A stretch of DNA of 9,663 nucleotides from Candidatus Brocadiia bacterium (GTDB taxonomy: Bacteria; Planctomycetota; MHYJ01; WSZJ01), in the NCBI GenBank assembly GCA_013360825.1, contig JABWAY010000149.1:1-9663 (forward strand). Reading direction: 5' to 3'. The position numbers were made by a program, and so were the translations under genes. The notes under the pieces were generated by a model. That model ran no database searches, was not told where the DNA came from, and was given only the letters and a program-made list of their open reading frames with translations. Numbering within the stretch: the first letter of the stretch is position 1; every line of letters begins with the position of its first letter. Shown here in pieces: positions 1 to 6,877 of this stretch.

Positions 1-370
1 CGGGGCGCCCCGCGGCCCGCGCGCCGATCCAGAGACCGACCGGCACCCCCCACGCCATTGCAAGCGCGGCGAGCGCGGCCGAGACCGGAAACGCCGACCT
101 CACGATCTCCCCCACGCTCCAGTCCAGCTGCCGCATCGACGGCCCGAGATCCCCCCGCACCGCCCCCGCCAGGAACCAGCCGAACTGGCGCGGCAGCGAC
201 TCGTTCAGGTGCCACCGCGCTTCCAGCGCCGCGCGCACGTCCTTCGGCAGCTCGCGCTCTTCGTCGAACGGACCTCCGGGCGCGAGCCGTGCGAGGACGA
301 AGACCAGGAGCGCGACGGCGAACAGGACGCCGAGCGCCGAGAGCGCGCGCCGGAGGAGGAACCCGCTCAT
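1..370 (-). CDS. oppB: Oligopeptide ABC transporter permease OppB, N-terminal part (runs off the left edge)
   Basis: This is the first 123 codons of an inner-membrane permease that would form half of the channel of an oligopeptide importer. The ATG is at 370-368; the reading frame stays open to the left edge, so the 3' end lies outside the window. The translation begins MSGFLLRRALSALGVLF, with a first membrane helix at about residues 8-29 followed by the LARLAPGGPF motif typical of OppB/DppB. Further on come a WHLNESLP stretch, RGDLGPS and SAFPVSAAL, all of which match the N-terminal region of Escherichia coli OppB as I remember it. Near residue 100 a second helix begins. The start overlaps the stop of the upstream binding-protein gene as ATGA, so the two are probably translationally coupled. 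Further opp genes (oppC, oppD, oppF) would be expected beyond the edge; this is inference. Confidence 0.93.
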   Translation of the reverse strand, partial: MSGFLLRRALSALGVLFAVALLVFVLARLAPGGPFDEERELPKDVRAALEARWHLNESLPRQFGWFLAGAVRGDLGPSMRQLDWSVGEIVRSAFPVSAALAALAMAWGVPVGLWIGARAAGRP

Positions 371-1935
371 CGCCCCTCCCCGCGCGAAACGCCCTGCAGG
401 GGGTGGATGCCGATCAGGTTCTCGTGCACGCCGCGCAGCGACGGCCGCCAGAGCTCGATCGTCACGGGGACGTAGAGCGGCACGACCGGGCCTTCCTCGA
501 CCAGCCGGAGTTCCGCCTCGGCCAGCGTCCGGAGCCGCGCCTCGCCCGTCTCCCCCGCCGCCATCCGCACCAGCCCGTCGTACGCCGGATCGGCCCACCC
601 CGTCCGGTTGTTCCCCGACTCCGCCGTGAAAATCTCGAGGAACGTATTCGGATCCTGGTAGTCCCCGATCCAGCTCGAAATCGCCAGGTCGTAGTCGAGC
701 TCGCGCATCCGCCGCGACCACTCCTTCCGGTCCACCCGGTCCATCACGACCGTCACCCCCAGCGCTTCCTTCCAGACCGCCTGAAGCGTCTGCGCGACGA
801 CGACGAATTCCTTCTGCGCGGGGTAGAGGAAGCGAACGGGGGGAAAGCCGCGGCCCTGCGGGAATCCTGCCCCGGCGAGGAGTTCCCGGGCGCGGGGGAG
901 GTCGCGGAGCGGGCGTGCGGGGGGCGAGTATCCCGCGAGTCCCGGGGGGACGAACGCGGCCCACGGAATCTGCCCTGCGCCGTTGGTCCTCACGACCCGT
1001 TCCCGGTCGACCGAGAGCGCGAACGCGCGCCTCACCGCCGGGTCCGCGAACGGCCCCTTGCGCACCGCCAGCCGCACGAACGAAATCCCGAGCCGCGGGG
1101 AGACGTGCAGGTCGGGCGACCCCCGGAGATCGCGCACCAGATCCGGCGGCGGATCCGCGATCCAGTCCGCCAGACCTCCCGCGTACAGGTTGTACTGCGT
1201 CGGCCCGGGGGGAACGGCGAGGAAGACCAGGGCGGGAAGCGCCACGCGGGCGGCGCCGTGGTAGCGCGGGTTGCGCAGGGCGACGATCCGGTGGTTCGGC
1301 TCCCATGCGTCGATGACGAACGGACCGTTCCCCACGAATTTCCCAGGGCGCATCCATGTCCGGCCGTGCGCCTCGACGGCCGCGCGCGGAACCGGAAGGT
1401 ACGTCATCGTCCCGGTGAGCGAGAGAAACCAGTCGGTCGGCGATTCGAGCGTGACGACAAGCGTGAGCGGATCCGGCGCCGCGATCCCGAGCCGGTCCTC
1501 GCCGGCGCGCCCCGCCCGGAAGTCGCGCGCGCCGCGGATGCAGGCCAGGAGTTCCCAGTTCACGGCGTCCGGGGTGCGCAGAACCCGGATCCAGCTCCAG
1601 CGAAAATCTTCGGCGGTGACCGGCCGGCCGTCGCTCCACGCCGCGTCGCCCCGGAGCCGGAACGTCCAGGTCAGACCGTCGCCGGAACGGTCCCACGAGA
1701 GCGCCACTCCAGGGCGGGGCTCGAGCGTCGCGGGATCGGGAACGGTGAGGCCTTCGAACAGCGCGGCGAGGATGCGCCCCTCCAGCGTCAAGCTCGCCAG
1801 GGCCGGGTCGAGCGAGCGCGGCTCGTCGCCGAAGACCACGGTGAGCGCGCCGTCGGGGGTCCGGCTCGAGGTCAGCGCGAGAAACCCCGCGGCCGTTGCC
1901 GCGAGCACGGAGCAGAGCAGCAGGACGGGGCGCAT
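367..1935 (-). CDS. oppA: Oligopeptide-binding protein, OppA-like (SBP_bac_5 family)
   Basis: The 522-residue product is a periplasmic solute-binding protein that would deliver peptides to the Opp permease encoded just downstream. Family landmarks run in order: EPRSLDPALA at about 38-47, LTWTFRLRGDAAWSDGRPVT at 88-107 (the most recognisable OppA stretch), VGNGPF at 201-206, DPAVRRAFALSVDRERVV near 298-315, and GDYQDPNTFLEIF with GNNRTGW near 424-447. Length is normal for the family. The N terminus has a short hydrophobic segment (residues 4-20) that suits a signal peptide; Cys8 is preceded by three leucines and is too early for a lipobox, so I infer a soluble or signal-anchored protein rather than a lipoprotein. 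No clear Shine-Dalgarno sequence precedes the ATG. The stop overlaps the next start as ATGA. Dipeptide- or other-ligand-specific relatives share the fold, so the ligand is inferred from resemblance and from the OppB-like partner. Confidence 0.92.
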   Translation of the reverse strand: MRPVLLLCSVLAATAAGFLALTSSRTPDGALTVVFGDEPRSLDPALASLTLEGRILAALFEGLTVPDPATLEPRPGVALSWDRSGDGLTWTFRLRGDAAWSDGRPVTAEDFRWSWIRVLRTPDAVNWELLACIRGARDFRAGRAGEDRLGIAAPDPLTLVVTLESPTDWFLSLTGTMTYLPVPRAAVEAHGRTWMRPGKFVGNGPFVIDAWEPNHRIVALRNPRYHGAARVALPALVFLAVPPGPTQYNLYAGGLADWIADPPPDLVRDLRGSPDLHVSPRLGISFVRLAVRKGPFADPAVRRAFALSVDRERVVRTNGAGQIPWAAFVPPGLAGYSPPARPLRDLPRARELLAGAGFPQGRGFPPVRFLYPAQKEFVVVAQTLQAVWKEALGVTVVMDRVDRKEWSRRMRELDYDLAISSWIGDYQDPNTFLEIFTAESGNNRTGWADPAYDGLVRMAAGETGEARLRTLAEAELRLVEEGPVVPLYVPVTIELWRPSLRGVHENLIGIHPLQGVSRGEGR

Positions 1936-1966
1936 GAAGACGTTATCGGCCCGGGACCGGGGGATG

Positions 1967-2004
1967 GAAAGAAGAAACGGCGCCCGAATTCGCCCGCCCG
2001 GCGG
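1967..2004 (-). terminator. Possible weak terminator or leader structure between the lipoprotein gene and oppA
   Basis: Directly after the stop of the lipoprotein gene, read on the minus strand, lies a very G+C-rich tract with a short inverted repeat (CCGCC and GGCGG at 1994-2004), then an interrupted T-rich run at 1978-1967. That order resembles an intrinsic terminator, but the visible stem is short with a one-base centre and the T run is broken by C. It may only mark the 69-base junction before oppA. Confidence 0.22.
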
Positions 2005-2910
2005 CTACTTCTCCCCCCGGACCGCCTCCAGCACCGCGCGCCCGACCTGCCCCAGCGAGACGGCCGAACACTTCGTCGGATCGTCGTCGCCCGTGTGGAA
2101 CCAGGGGTAGTCGAAATCGATGACGAGGATGACGGGAATCCCCCTGCGCAGGAACGCCGAGTGGTCGTCCATGATGGTCGCCCCGCGTTTCTCCACAAAG
2201 GCATCCGAACCCGCGCGCTTCGCGGCCGCCCAGACGCGGTCGACGGTCCCGGGGGCCTTCTCCATCGAATGGCCTTCGCGGGTGATCTCCAGGTTCGCGT
2301 CGCCGACCATGTCGAGGATGACCCCCCACTCCACGGTGTAATCCGGATGGTCCGCGACCCAGGCCTTCGACCCGAGGAAGTAATCGTCCCAGACGCCGGG
2401 GCGGCCGAAGTCCTCGCCGTCGAAGAAGATCATGTCGATTCCCGCCGCGGGCGGATCCTTCGCGAAGACCTCCGCGAGCGCGAGAAGCACAGCCACCCCC
2501 GAGCCGCCGTCGTTGGCGCCGTTGATCGGATAGACATGTTTCGCGGGGTTGGGGTCGCGATCCGCCCAGCTCCGCGTGTCGTAGTGCGTCCCGAGAAGGA
2601 TGCGCCTCTTCTCCGCCGGCTTCCATCGCCCGACGATGTTCCGGAACGACGACGGCCCGGTCGCCGTGGCCGGCGTGTGCCGGAACGCGTGCACGGAGAC
2701 CTCCGCGCCGCACGCCTTCAGCCGGTCCTGGATCCACTCCTCCGCATGCTCCTTCTCAGGACTCCCGTGGTTCCGCGGCCCCATCTGGCAGAGTTCGAGG
2801 AGAAGTGCGTAGGAGCGATCGCCGTCGAAGCCGGGGCGGGCGGGAGGCCCGGCCGACTCGCGGCAGCCGGCGAGGACGAGCAGGACCGGGAGAAGGGCCG
2901 CGCCGCGCAT
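2005..2910 (-). CDS. M28-family lipoprotein resembling glutaminyl-peptide cyclotransferase
   Basis: The 301-residue product is a predicted lipoprotein: a hydrophobic N terminus ends in the lipobox LAGC with Cys16, so it should sit on the envelope facing the periplasm. The rest is a zinc-peptidase fold of family M28. Motifs in order are LLGTHYDTR (His109), GANDGGSG (Asp134), FFDGEDFG (Glu166, Asp167), ILDMVGD (Asp200), MDDHSAF (248-254) and YPWFHTGDDD (His272). The last two, and the short single-domain length, match animal-type glutaminyl cyclases and their bacterial relatives better than aminopeptidases. Such enzymes convert N-terminal glutamine to pyroglutamate; a plain aminopeptidase is the main alternative. 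Compared with human glutaminyl cyclase, the metal-ligand Glu of the GEE motif is Asp here and the residue before the final His is Phe instead of Trp. The ATG shares its A with the stop of the upstream gene (TGATG), implying coupled translation; no strong ribosome-binding site is seen. Confidence 0.85.
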   Translation of the reverse strand: MRGAALLPVLLVLAGCRESAGPPARPGFDGDRSYALLLELCQMGPRNHGSPEKEHAEEWIQDRLKACGAEVSVHAFRHTPATATGPSSFRNIVGRWKPAEKRRILLGTHYDTRSWADRDPNPAKHVYPINGANDGGSGVAVLLALAEVFAKDPPAAGIDMIFFDGEDFGRPGVWDDYFLGSKAWVADHPDYTVEWGVILDMVGDANLEITREGHSMEKAPGTVDRVWAAAKRAGSDAFVEKRGATIMDDHSAFLRRGIPVILVIDFDYPWFHTGDDDPTKCSAVSLGQVGRAVLEAVRGEK

Positions 2911-4490
2911 CAGAACGCCATCGTGTCGACGGGGGCATGGTCGTCGGTCAGGAGCGGGACATCGTGCGTCGGCAGCGGGGTTTCCAGGTACTCGACGGCG
3001 TCGTCGTAGAACGTCGGGGTCGGCTGCCGCCCGGCGGCGACGATCGCCGCGGCGGAACGGATCACCCCCGCCTTGTCCCAGGGCTCGTTGCCGTTCAGCG
3101 CGATCAGCATCACGTTCCGCGTGCGCAGGCGGTCCACCGGCTCCAGCTTCCCCCGCTCGAACTCCATCCTCCGCGGAAACACATGGACCCCGCCGAAGAC
3201 CGACTCAAAGGTCTTCGCCTCGCTCCGCAGCACCCGGCTCTTCCGCCCCTCCAGCGAACTGTTGATGTTCGCGAGCAGGACTCCGCCCGGCGCGAGAACC
3301 CGCTGGATGTCCTTCATGAACTCCTGCGTGGTGAGGTGAAACGGGATCTGGCCGCCGATGGTGTACGCGTCCAGGATCACGAGGTCGTAGGGGCCCCGGG
3401 ACCGGCGCACGAACCGGCGCCCGTCCTCGACGTGGATCCGGAGCCGCTCCGTCTCGACGAGGTGAAACCAGCGCTTCGCGACCTCGACCACGACCGGGTC
3501 GATCTCCACGAGGTCCACGACGACGTCGGGGTCGTCGGAGGTGAACTTGCGCGGCCCGATCCCTCCCCCGCCTCCGATGACGAGGATGCGCTTGAGGTCG
3601 GGGCGGAAGACTCGGGCCAGCTCGAACGAATCCGTGTAGGTGGTGCGCGTGGGCCACGGCGGGCGCAGGCCGACGCCGCTTTCGATGTAGTTGTTGAACT
3701 GGAGCCAGCGCGCGTCCCAGGCGTCGTCCTCGGTGACGAGGATGTGGTGGTAGGCGGAGTCGGTTTCGAAGAGTTTCCGCTGGCCGGCGCGGAGGGGGAC
3801 GGTTTCCGGGGGTTCGAGGATGAACGCGGCGGGCCCGATGACGGCGAGGGGCGCGGCGAGGAGAAAGATGGCGCGGGATCCGGGGAGGAGGACGAAGGGG
3901 AGGGCGGCGAGCGCGGCGGCGAGGACGAGCAGGACGGTCCGCACGCCGAAATCGGGGATGAGCCAGAAGGCGGTCAGGAGCGTCCCCGCGATCGACCCGA
4001 AGGTCGAGATGGCGTAGAGCTGGCCTGCGACGATCCCGAGCTTCTCCATGGAGCGCGCGGCGAGCCGGACGGCGAACGGCGACGCCATCCCCATCAGGAT
4101 CGACGGCCCGCCGAACAGGACGAGGGTGGCGAGGAGCGGACCCATGCGCTCGCCGAGGTTGGACTGCACGAGGGCGCGGCAGAACGGGTGGGCGTAGAAC
4201 GGGATGAGGAGCTGCCAGCAGCCGGCGGCGAACACGACGGTGTTGAGGAGGAAGAACGACGGGCGCGCGTCCGCGAGTTTTCCGCCCAGCACGTACCCGA
4301 CCGAGAGCGCCGCGAGAAAGACGCTGATGATCGCGCCCCAGACGTAGATCGACGATCCGAAGTGTGTGGCGAGGACGCGGCTGGCCGCCATCTCCAGCCC
4401 CATGAGCACCGCGCCGGAAACGAAGACGAGCACCCGGAGGCGCCAGCCGGAGACGGGAACGGCGGACGACGGCTTCGGAGGTTCGGTCAC
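2910..4490 (-). CDS. Fused multi-pass membrane / spermidine-synthase-like protein
   Basis: The 526-residue product joins a membrane part to a methyltransferase-fold domain, the arrangement often named 'fused MFS/spermidine synthase'. The first 225 residues hold about seven hydrophobic helices (near 17-38, 48-70, 78-98, 117-139, 152-178, 186-203, 207-225). The soluble part has the nucleotide-binding glycine loop ILVIGGGGGIG (302-312), the acidic VEID (328-331), HVEDGRRF with Asp356, and YDLVILDAY with Asp374, all in the order found in spermidine synthase. However, the Asp-x-x-Asp-Pro acceptor motif of true enzymes is degraded: Asp374 is kept, but Thr377 stands where the second Asp should be. 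It probably binds S-adenosylmethionine or its decarboxylated form, but the acceptor is unknown and spermidine synthesis is not shown. The start is GTG at 4490; an in-frame stop at 4523-4521 rules out a much longer form. It shares one base with the following lipoprotein gene. Confidence 0.87.
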   Translation of the reverse strand: MTEPPKPSSAVPVSGWRLRVLVFVSGAVLMGLEMAASRVLATHFGSSIYVWGAIISVFLAALSVGYVLGGKLADARPSFFLLNTVVFAAGCWQLLIPFYAHPFCRALVQSNLGERMGPLLATLVLFGGPSILMGMASPFAVRLAARSMEKLGIVAGQLYAISTFGSIAGTLLTAFWLIPDFGVRTVLLVLAAALAALPFVLLPGSRAIFLLAAPLAVIGPAAFILEPPETVPLRAGQRKLFETDSAYHHILVTEDDAWDARWLQFNNYIESGVGLRPPWPTRTTYTDSFELARVFRPDLKRILVIGGGGGIGPRKFTSDDPDVVVDLVEIDPVVVEVAKRWFHLVETERLRIHVEDGRRFVRRSRGPYDLVILDAYTIGGQIPFHLTTQEFMKDIQRVLAPGGVLLANINSSLEGRKSRVLRSEAKTFESVFGGVHVFPRRMEFERGKLEPVDRLRTRNVMLIALNGNEPWDKAGVIRSAAAIVAAGRQPTPTFYDDAVEYLETPLPTHDVPLLTDDHAPVDTMAF

Positions 4491-4517
4491 CGCGGGATTC
4501 CGGAATGAGGTCGCGCG

Positions 4518-4545
4518 AGTCTACGCGGTCGGGCGGGGGGAGCAA
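4518..4545 (-). promoter_or_regulatory. Possible vegetative promoter for the fused membrane protein gene
   Basis: On the minus strand TTGCTC (4545-4540) and TAGACT (4523-4518) are separated by 16 bases and could act as -35 and -10 elements. The -10 matches 4 of 6 consensus positions and the -35 only the TTG. Transcription would start near 4511, giving a leader of about 20 bases before the GTG at 4490. A weak match in G+C-rich DNA, so tentative. Confidence 0.25.
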
Positions 4546-4564
4546 GCGGGAAACGACGCGGAGG

Positions 4565-4588
4565 CGGGCACGCCCGGCCTACGGCCGG
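4565..4588 (-). terminator. Overlapping GC-rich hairpins at the 3' end of the left hybrid kinase
   Basis: A perfect 6-bp inverted repeat, CCGGCC-TAC-GGCCGG at 4574-4588, holds the kinase's TAG stop partly in its loop. A second inverted repeat, CGGGC-AC-GCCCG at 4565-4576, shares three bases with it, so the two stems cannot both form fully. No T run follows on the minus strand, so this is at best a factor-dependent or attenuating terminator, or a 3'-end stabiliser. Confidence 0.3.
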
Positions 4589-6651
4589 CGGCTGAGCACC
4601 GCGCGCACCTTCTCCAGCAGGTCCTTCGGCTTGAACGGCTTCCCCAGGAAATCCAGCCCCGGGTCCAGGATGCCGTCGTGGACGATGGCGTCCTCGGTAT
4701 GCCCGCTCATGAACAGGAACCGGGCCGCGGGGAACAGGACGGCGAGCTTCGCGGACAATTCGCGCCCGTTCCCGTCCGGCATGACGACGTCGGTGATCAC
4801 GAGGTGGATCGGCGTCGTCTGGGCCTGCGCCACCTGCAGCGCCTCCTCCGGCCCGCCCGCCTCGAGGACGCGGTATCCGCTGGCCTTAAGGACGGTCCGC
4901 ACGTACCTGCGGACGACCTGCTCGTCCTCCACCAGGAGGATCGTCTCATGCCCGCTGTCTCGATCCATGGCACTCCGGGAAAGAGGAGACGCGCTCGTGG
5001 AGACCCGGGGGAAACAGATCCGGAAGGTCGCCCCGAGACCGGCCCGGCTTTCGACCTGAATGTGCCCGCCGCTCTGCTGCACGATGCCGTAGACGGTCGC
5101 GAGACCGAGCCCGGTCCCTCTGGCCCCCGCGGGGACATTATAGAAGGGTTCGAAGAGATGCGCCTGCGTGGTCTCGTCGAATCCCGCGCCGGAGTCCGCG
5201 ACCGTGAGCAGGACCCTCGACCCCGGCGGGACCCCCGCGGGGCGCTTCGGATCGTCGGCCTGGAGCTCCACGCGGCTGATCCCGAGTTCGAGGCGCCCTC
5301 CCCTGGGCATCGATTCGCGCGCGTTGAGGACGAGATTCACGATGACCTGCTCCAGCTGTCCCGGGTCCACGTGCACGGACCCGGCGCCGGGTTCGCAGCG
5401 GATCGACAGCGCGACGGACTCCCCCGCCAGGCTGCGGAGCATCGGCTCCATCGCCGCCAGGGTCTCCGCCGGATCGACCACGCGCGGCTGCAGGATCTGC
5501 TTCCGACCGAACGCCAGCAGCTGCCGCGTCAGGACCGCGGCCTGGTCCCCCGCGTGACGGATCTCGAGGAGGTCGGCCCGCAGCGGCGAATCCGCGGGGA
5601 TCCGGGTCGCCATGTCCTCGCTGTACCCCACGATCGCGGTCAGCAGGTTGTTGAAATCGTGGGCGATCCCACCCGCGAGTCGCCCGACGGCCTCGAGATT
5701 CTCGGCCCGCCGCACTTCCTGCTCCCGGAGCTGAAGGGCCTCCTGGAACCGGATGCGGTCCACGGCCTCGGCGAGCGTCGTGCCGATATCCATCAGCTGG
5801 GAGAGCATCGCGGGGTCCTTCGGGCGTCGAGACCGGGTGAAGAACTCGATCGCGCCGACGAGGCGGCCTCCGAAAACGACGGGGGTGACGCACATCGAGA
5901 CCAGCCCGAATCGGGCCGCGAGCGCCTGCCGCCGGAATTCCGGCCGCGCGGCGACATCCTCGACCCACTCGGGTTCCCGGGCATTCCAGGCGTGGCCGAC
6001 GATCCCGTGGTCCGGCTGGATGAGCATCGGCAGGCAGGCGCGCCCGAACTCCGCGAGGGCGGACTGCTCAGGCACAGCCCACCACGAATGAAGCCGGAGC
6101 TGCGGTGCATCGGCTCCGGAGACCCAGAACAGGCCGATCTGCCAGGACATCATCTCGCAGATGGAACGGAGCACGCGCGGTGCGGCCTCCTCGATGGTGC
6201 GCGCGGAGGCCATGATCCGCGCGACCAGGTGCACGGTATGCAGGCGCAGTTCCGATTCCCGGAGCGTCAGCGGGTCCCGGAGCCAGCAGGCGGCCACGGG
6301 AGGACCGCCGTCGAGACTCAGCTGCGTCACATCCGCGACGATGGGGAATTCGTCGCCATTCAGCCGGCGGCCGTGCAGGTCGGATCCCGCGGCGAGGACG
6401 CGCAGCGTCGGGCGCCTCAGACTTTCATCCCGGGATGCCGCGAGCCGGTCGCACACGCTCTCCACGATCAGCGCGGAGCAATCCACCCCCACCAGGTTGC
6501 CGGGTCCGTAACCGAACATCCCGTGGGCGCGGGCGTTGGCCTGCTGGACGATCCCGGCCGTATCGATCAGGAGAAGGGCCTCCGGGGCCTGCTCGAGCAC
6601 CAGCGGCAGGAGGCTGCCGACGATCTGGGAGGTGGAGGTCTCCTGGTGCAT
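4579..6651 (-). CDS. Soluble hybrid histidine kinase: PAS - GAF - HisKA - HATPase_c - receiver
   Basis: The 690-residue product is a cytoplasmic sensor kinase with its own receiver domain. A PAS domain spans about residues 13-125 and a GAF-like domain about 142-300 (RPEFRRQALAARFGLVSMC is typical GAF). The phosphoacceptor is His331 in AGGIAHDFNNLLTAI. The ATP-binding domain has Asn443 (N box), Asp486 in VADSGAG, and RGTGLGLATVYG. The receiver (about 570-686) has the acidic pair Glu575-Asp576, phosphoacceptor Asp621 in ITDVVMPDG, Ser649 and Lys671 in LGKPF. No membrane helix is present, so the signal is intracellular. The F box reads EPFYNVPAGARG, lacking the usual FTTK. I chose the ATG at 6651 because AAGAGG lies nine bases upstream and the PAS domain starts soon after; the frame is open to 6978, but that extension is low-complexity and proline-rich. 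Kinases with this HDFNN motif often pair with NtrC-type regulators; none is in the window. Confidence 0.94.
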   Translation of the reverse strand: MHQETSTSQIVGSLLPLVLEQAPEALLLIDTAGIVQQANARAHGMFGYGPGNLVGVDCSALIVESVCDRLAASRDESLRRPTLRVLAAGSDLHGRRLNGDEFPIVADVTQLSLDGGPPVAACWLRDPLTLRESELRLHTVHLVARIMASARTIEEAAPRVLRSICEMMSWQIGLFWVSGADAPQLRLHSWWAVPEQSALAEFGRACLPMLIQPDHGIVGHAWNAREPEWVEDVAARPEFRRQALAARFGLVSMCVTPVVFGGRLVGAIEFFTRSRRPKDPAMLSQLMDIGTTLAEAVDRIRFQEALQLREQEVRRAENLEAVGRLAGGIAHDFNNLLTAIVGYSEDMATRIPADSPLRADLLEIRHAGDQAAVLTRQLLAFGRKQILQPRVVDPAETLAAMEPMLRSLAGESVALSIRCEPGAGSVHVDPGQLEQVIVNLVLNARESMPRGGRLELGISRVELQADDPKRPAGVPPGSRVLLTVADSGAGFDETTQAHLFEPFYNVPAGARGTGLGLATVYGIVQQSGGHIQVESRAGLGATFRICFPRVSTSASPLSRSAMDRDSGHETILLVEDEQVVRRYVRTVLKASGYRVLEAGGPEEALQVAQAQTTPIHLVITDVVMPDGNGRELSAKLAVLFPAARFLFMSGHTEDAIVHDGILDPGLDFLGKPFKPKDLLEKVRAVLSRRP

Positions 6652-6660
6652 GCGGGTCGC

Positions 6661-6666
6661 CCTCTT
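6661..6666 (-). promoter_or_regulatory. Ribosome-binding site that fixes the left kinase start
   Basis: AAGAGG on the minus strand lies nine bases before the ATG at 6651. It supports this start over more distal in-frame starts up to 6978, whose translated extension has no domain character. Confidence 0.6.
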
Positions 6667-6688
6667 GCCGGCAGATGAAGAGCTGAAT

Positions 6689-6720
6689 CCCCGGTCCAAG
6701 GGGTGGTGGGCATCCTGCCC
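6689..6720 (-). promoter_or_regulatory. Tandem hairpins in the 5' leader of the left kinase
   Basis: Two short inverted repeats stand side by side in the predicted leader: CCCC-N7-GGGG at 6689-6703 and a perfect GGGCA-TCC-TGCCC at 6708-6720. Both lie between the sigma-54-like promoter and the ribosome-binding site, so both would be in the transcript if that promoter is used. Their role is unknown; stems of 4-5 bp are common by chance at this G+C content. Confidence 0.3.
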
Positions 6721-6745
6721 GGAGCGGGTCGAATTGTGTGGGGGC

Positions 6746-6761
6746 TGCGAGATTTGTGCCA
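6746..6761 (-). promoter_or_regulatory. Sigma-54-type -24/-12 promoter candidate for the left hybrid kinase
   Basis: Read on the minus strand the sequence is TGGCACAAATCTCGCA. Against the established sigma-54 consensus TGGCACG-N4-TTGCW it keeps the full TGGCAC block, the invariant GG and GC at exactly the required spacing, and the final A; it differs at the seventh base (A for G) and at the second base of TTGC. Transcription would start about 12 bases after the GC, near 6735, giving a leader of roughly 84 bases before the ATG at 6651. The kinase is of the type commonly found with sigma-54 activators, which fits. Confidence 0.6.
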
Positions 6762-6877
6762 CACTCTTTGACGCTGGAGATGCAGACTTGAGAATGAGCT
6801 GTTCCGGGTTTCCGTCCTGGGACGGCCGGAGGGGCGGCGGCGGACACGCAGCGGCTGGGGAGGGCGGCTGCCCTGGG

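Noticed and set aside
58..3009. A 983-codon open frame on the plus strand, opposite oppA and the lipoprotein gene.
   Set aside because: Its translation is a low-complexity Arg/Pro/Ala/Gly-rich sequence with no domain, crossing three well-supported minus-strand genes. Long antisense frames are expected where codons are so G+C-rich.
2910..4490. Naming the fused protein speE.
   Set aside because: The acceptor motif is incomplete, so the symbol would imply an activity that is not supported.
2805..4508. A 567-codon plus-strand frame opposite the fused membrane protein gene.
   Set aside because: Composition is Glu/Gly/Arg/Asp-rich without motifs; it mirrors a gene with clear membrane helices and cofactor-binding motifs.
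4366..6678. A 770-codon plus-strand frame opposite the left kinase.
   Set aside because: The kinase on the other strand has every expected catalytic motif; this frame has none and is rich in Arg, Gly and Asp.
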